Positions 6,083 through 6,683 of a DNA stretch of 6,683 bases are shown piece after piece. Source of the stretch: Bacteroidia bacterium (GTDB taxonomy: Bacteria > Bacteroidota > Bacteroidia > Bacteroidales > Prolixibacteraceae); assembly GCA_025358395.1 (NCBI GenBank), contig JANYJT010000110.1, forward strand, positions 1 to 6,683, in the 5' to 3' direction. Position 1 is the first letter of the stretch, and each line of letters starts with the position of its first letter. The notes below the pieces were generated by a model. It did not search any database. It was given only the letters and a program-made list of their open reading frames with translations, and was not told the origin of the DNA. A program made the position numbers and the translations under genes.

Positions 6083-6683
6083 TTAAAGGAATCTGGATAA
6101 CTCGTTCGTTAGGTTTTTACGGGTATATTCTTCGATTCCGGTCGAATTGAAATCTGAAGTGCCATTGAGAAATTGCAGGTATATTTCCAGGATATGATTT
6201 TTCATGCCCTCCATGTCATTGTAATAAAACAATTTGCCTGCCTTGCATTTATCTATCAATAAGTCGACATCGCCACCCAATGGGCCGATTGCCAGAACAG
6301 GCCTTTTTGCTGCCAGGTATTCGAAGAATTTGCCAGTTACGATCCCCTTATTATCAGGTGAATCCGGGATGGCCATCAACAAAATGGAAGCACTCAGCAT
6401 CTGATTGATGGCCTGATCATGAGGAATGTAACCCAGCACTTCTACCATCGGATCAATATTTTTTGACTTAAACAGGTGAAGTATTTCGTCGGGAACATTT
6501 CCCACAAATCTGATTTTTATCCTGGCTTTTACTTCGACAGGTAGCAGGTAAATTGCCTCAACGAATGATTCAATCCGGTAACTTACCGAAATAGTCCCGG
6601 TATAAGTGATGGTAAAGAACTCATTTCGCAAAGGTCTGGCATTTTTAAAATCGGCTTCGTCATAACCATTGGGAATAACGACG
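6083..6683 (-). CDS. Glycosyltransferase family 4-type, C-terminal part (runs off the right edge)
   Basis: The last 199 residues of a GT-B glycosyltransferase are visible; the frame stays open to the right edge, so the start and the N-terminal domain are outside the window. The visible part begins with VVIPNGYDEADF, the standard linker into the donor-binding domain, followed by ITYTGTIS, the first strand of that domain. The region around GIVTGKFFEYLAAKRPVLAI (114-133) is the donor-binding segment of the subtype that reads KxFEYLA, with GPLGGD just after. The first glutamate of the usual E-x7-E pair is replaced here: an asparagine-lysine-glycine stretch (DNKG) occupies that area, as often in this subtype. 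A role in adding a sugar to the lipid-linked repeat unit is inferred. It is the first visible gene of the right-hand minus-strand block and its stop lies one base before the next start. An in-frame TTG at 6631 is not a start because the conserved sequence continues upstream of it. Confidence 0.9.
   Translation of the reverse strand, partial: VVIPNGYDEADFKNARPLRNEFFTITYTGTISVSYRIESFVEAIYLLPVEVKARIKIRFVGNVPDEILHLFKSKNIDPMVEVLGYIPHDQAINQMLSASILLMAIPDSPDNKGIVTGKFFEYLAAKRPVLAIGPLGGDVDLLIDKCKAGKLFYYNDMEGMKNHILEIYLQFLNGTSDFNSTGIEEYTRKNLTNELSRFL

Noticed and set aside
6083..6631. A complete short glycosyltransferase starting at TTG 6631
   Set aside because: The same frame continues upstream to the window edge with the conserved VIPNGYD linker, so this is the end of a longer gene and not a 182-residue protein.

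Overview
The window looks like part of a surface-polysaccharide (O-antigen, capsule or exopolysaccharide type) gene cluster from a member of the Bacteroidota. Three things point there: the left-end membrane protein has the motifs of the large YfhO-family proteins common in that phylum; the genes lack Shine-Dalgarno sequences before their starts; and the only recognisable promoter element is an exact TAnnTTTG box, the Bacteroidota -7 motif. Base composition is moderate to AT-rich. No RNA genes, insertion sequences, CRISPR arrays or long repeats were seen.

Layout, left to right: (1) 1-612, minus strand, the N-terminal 204 residues of a YfhO-family membrane protein that runs off the left edge. 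(2) 613-663, a 51-base gap with a small perfect inverted repeat and a near-match -7 box. (3) 664-1587, minus, an FkbM-family methyltransferase. (4) 1584-3065, minus, a Wzx/MOP-type polysaccharide flippase whose stop overlaps the methyltransferase start by 4 bases (ATGA). (5) 3066-3227, a divergent intergenic region with candidate regulatory repeats and a -7 box. (6) 3228-4247, plus, a family 2 glycosyltransferase, the only plus-strand gene. (7) 4267-5049, minus, a class I SAM-dependent methyltransferase. (8) 5062-6081, minus, a family 4-type glycosyltransferase. (9) 6083-6683, minus, the C-terminal part of another family 4-type glycosyltransferase that runs off the right edge.

Taken together, the glycosyltransferases would assemble an oligosaccharide on a lipid carrier at the cytoplasmic face of the inner membrane, the methyltransferases would decorate sugars (inferred), and the flippase would carry the lipid-linked unit across the membrane. 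No polymerase, initiating sugar-phosphate transferase, chain-length regulator or sugar-nucleotide synthesis gene lies inside the window, so the type of polysaccharide cannot be decided here. The minus-strand genes form two tight blocks (right: GT4, GT4, methyltransferase; left: flippase, FkbM, possibly YfhO), separated by the lone plus-strand glycosyltransferase. I found no convincing new biological system. The most notable points are the inverted single-gene cassette, its regulatory intergenic region, and the YfhO protein next to the cluster.
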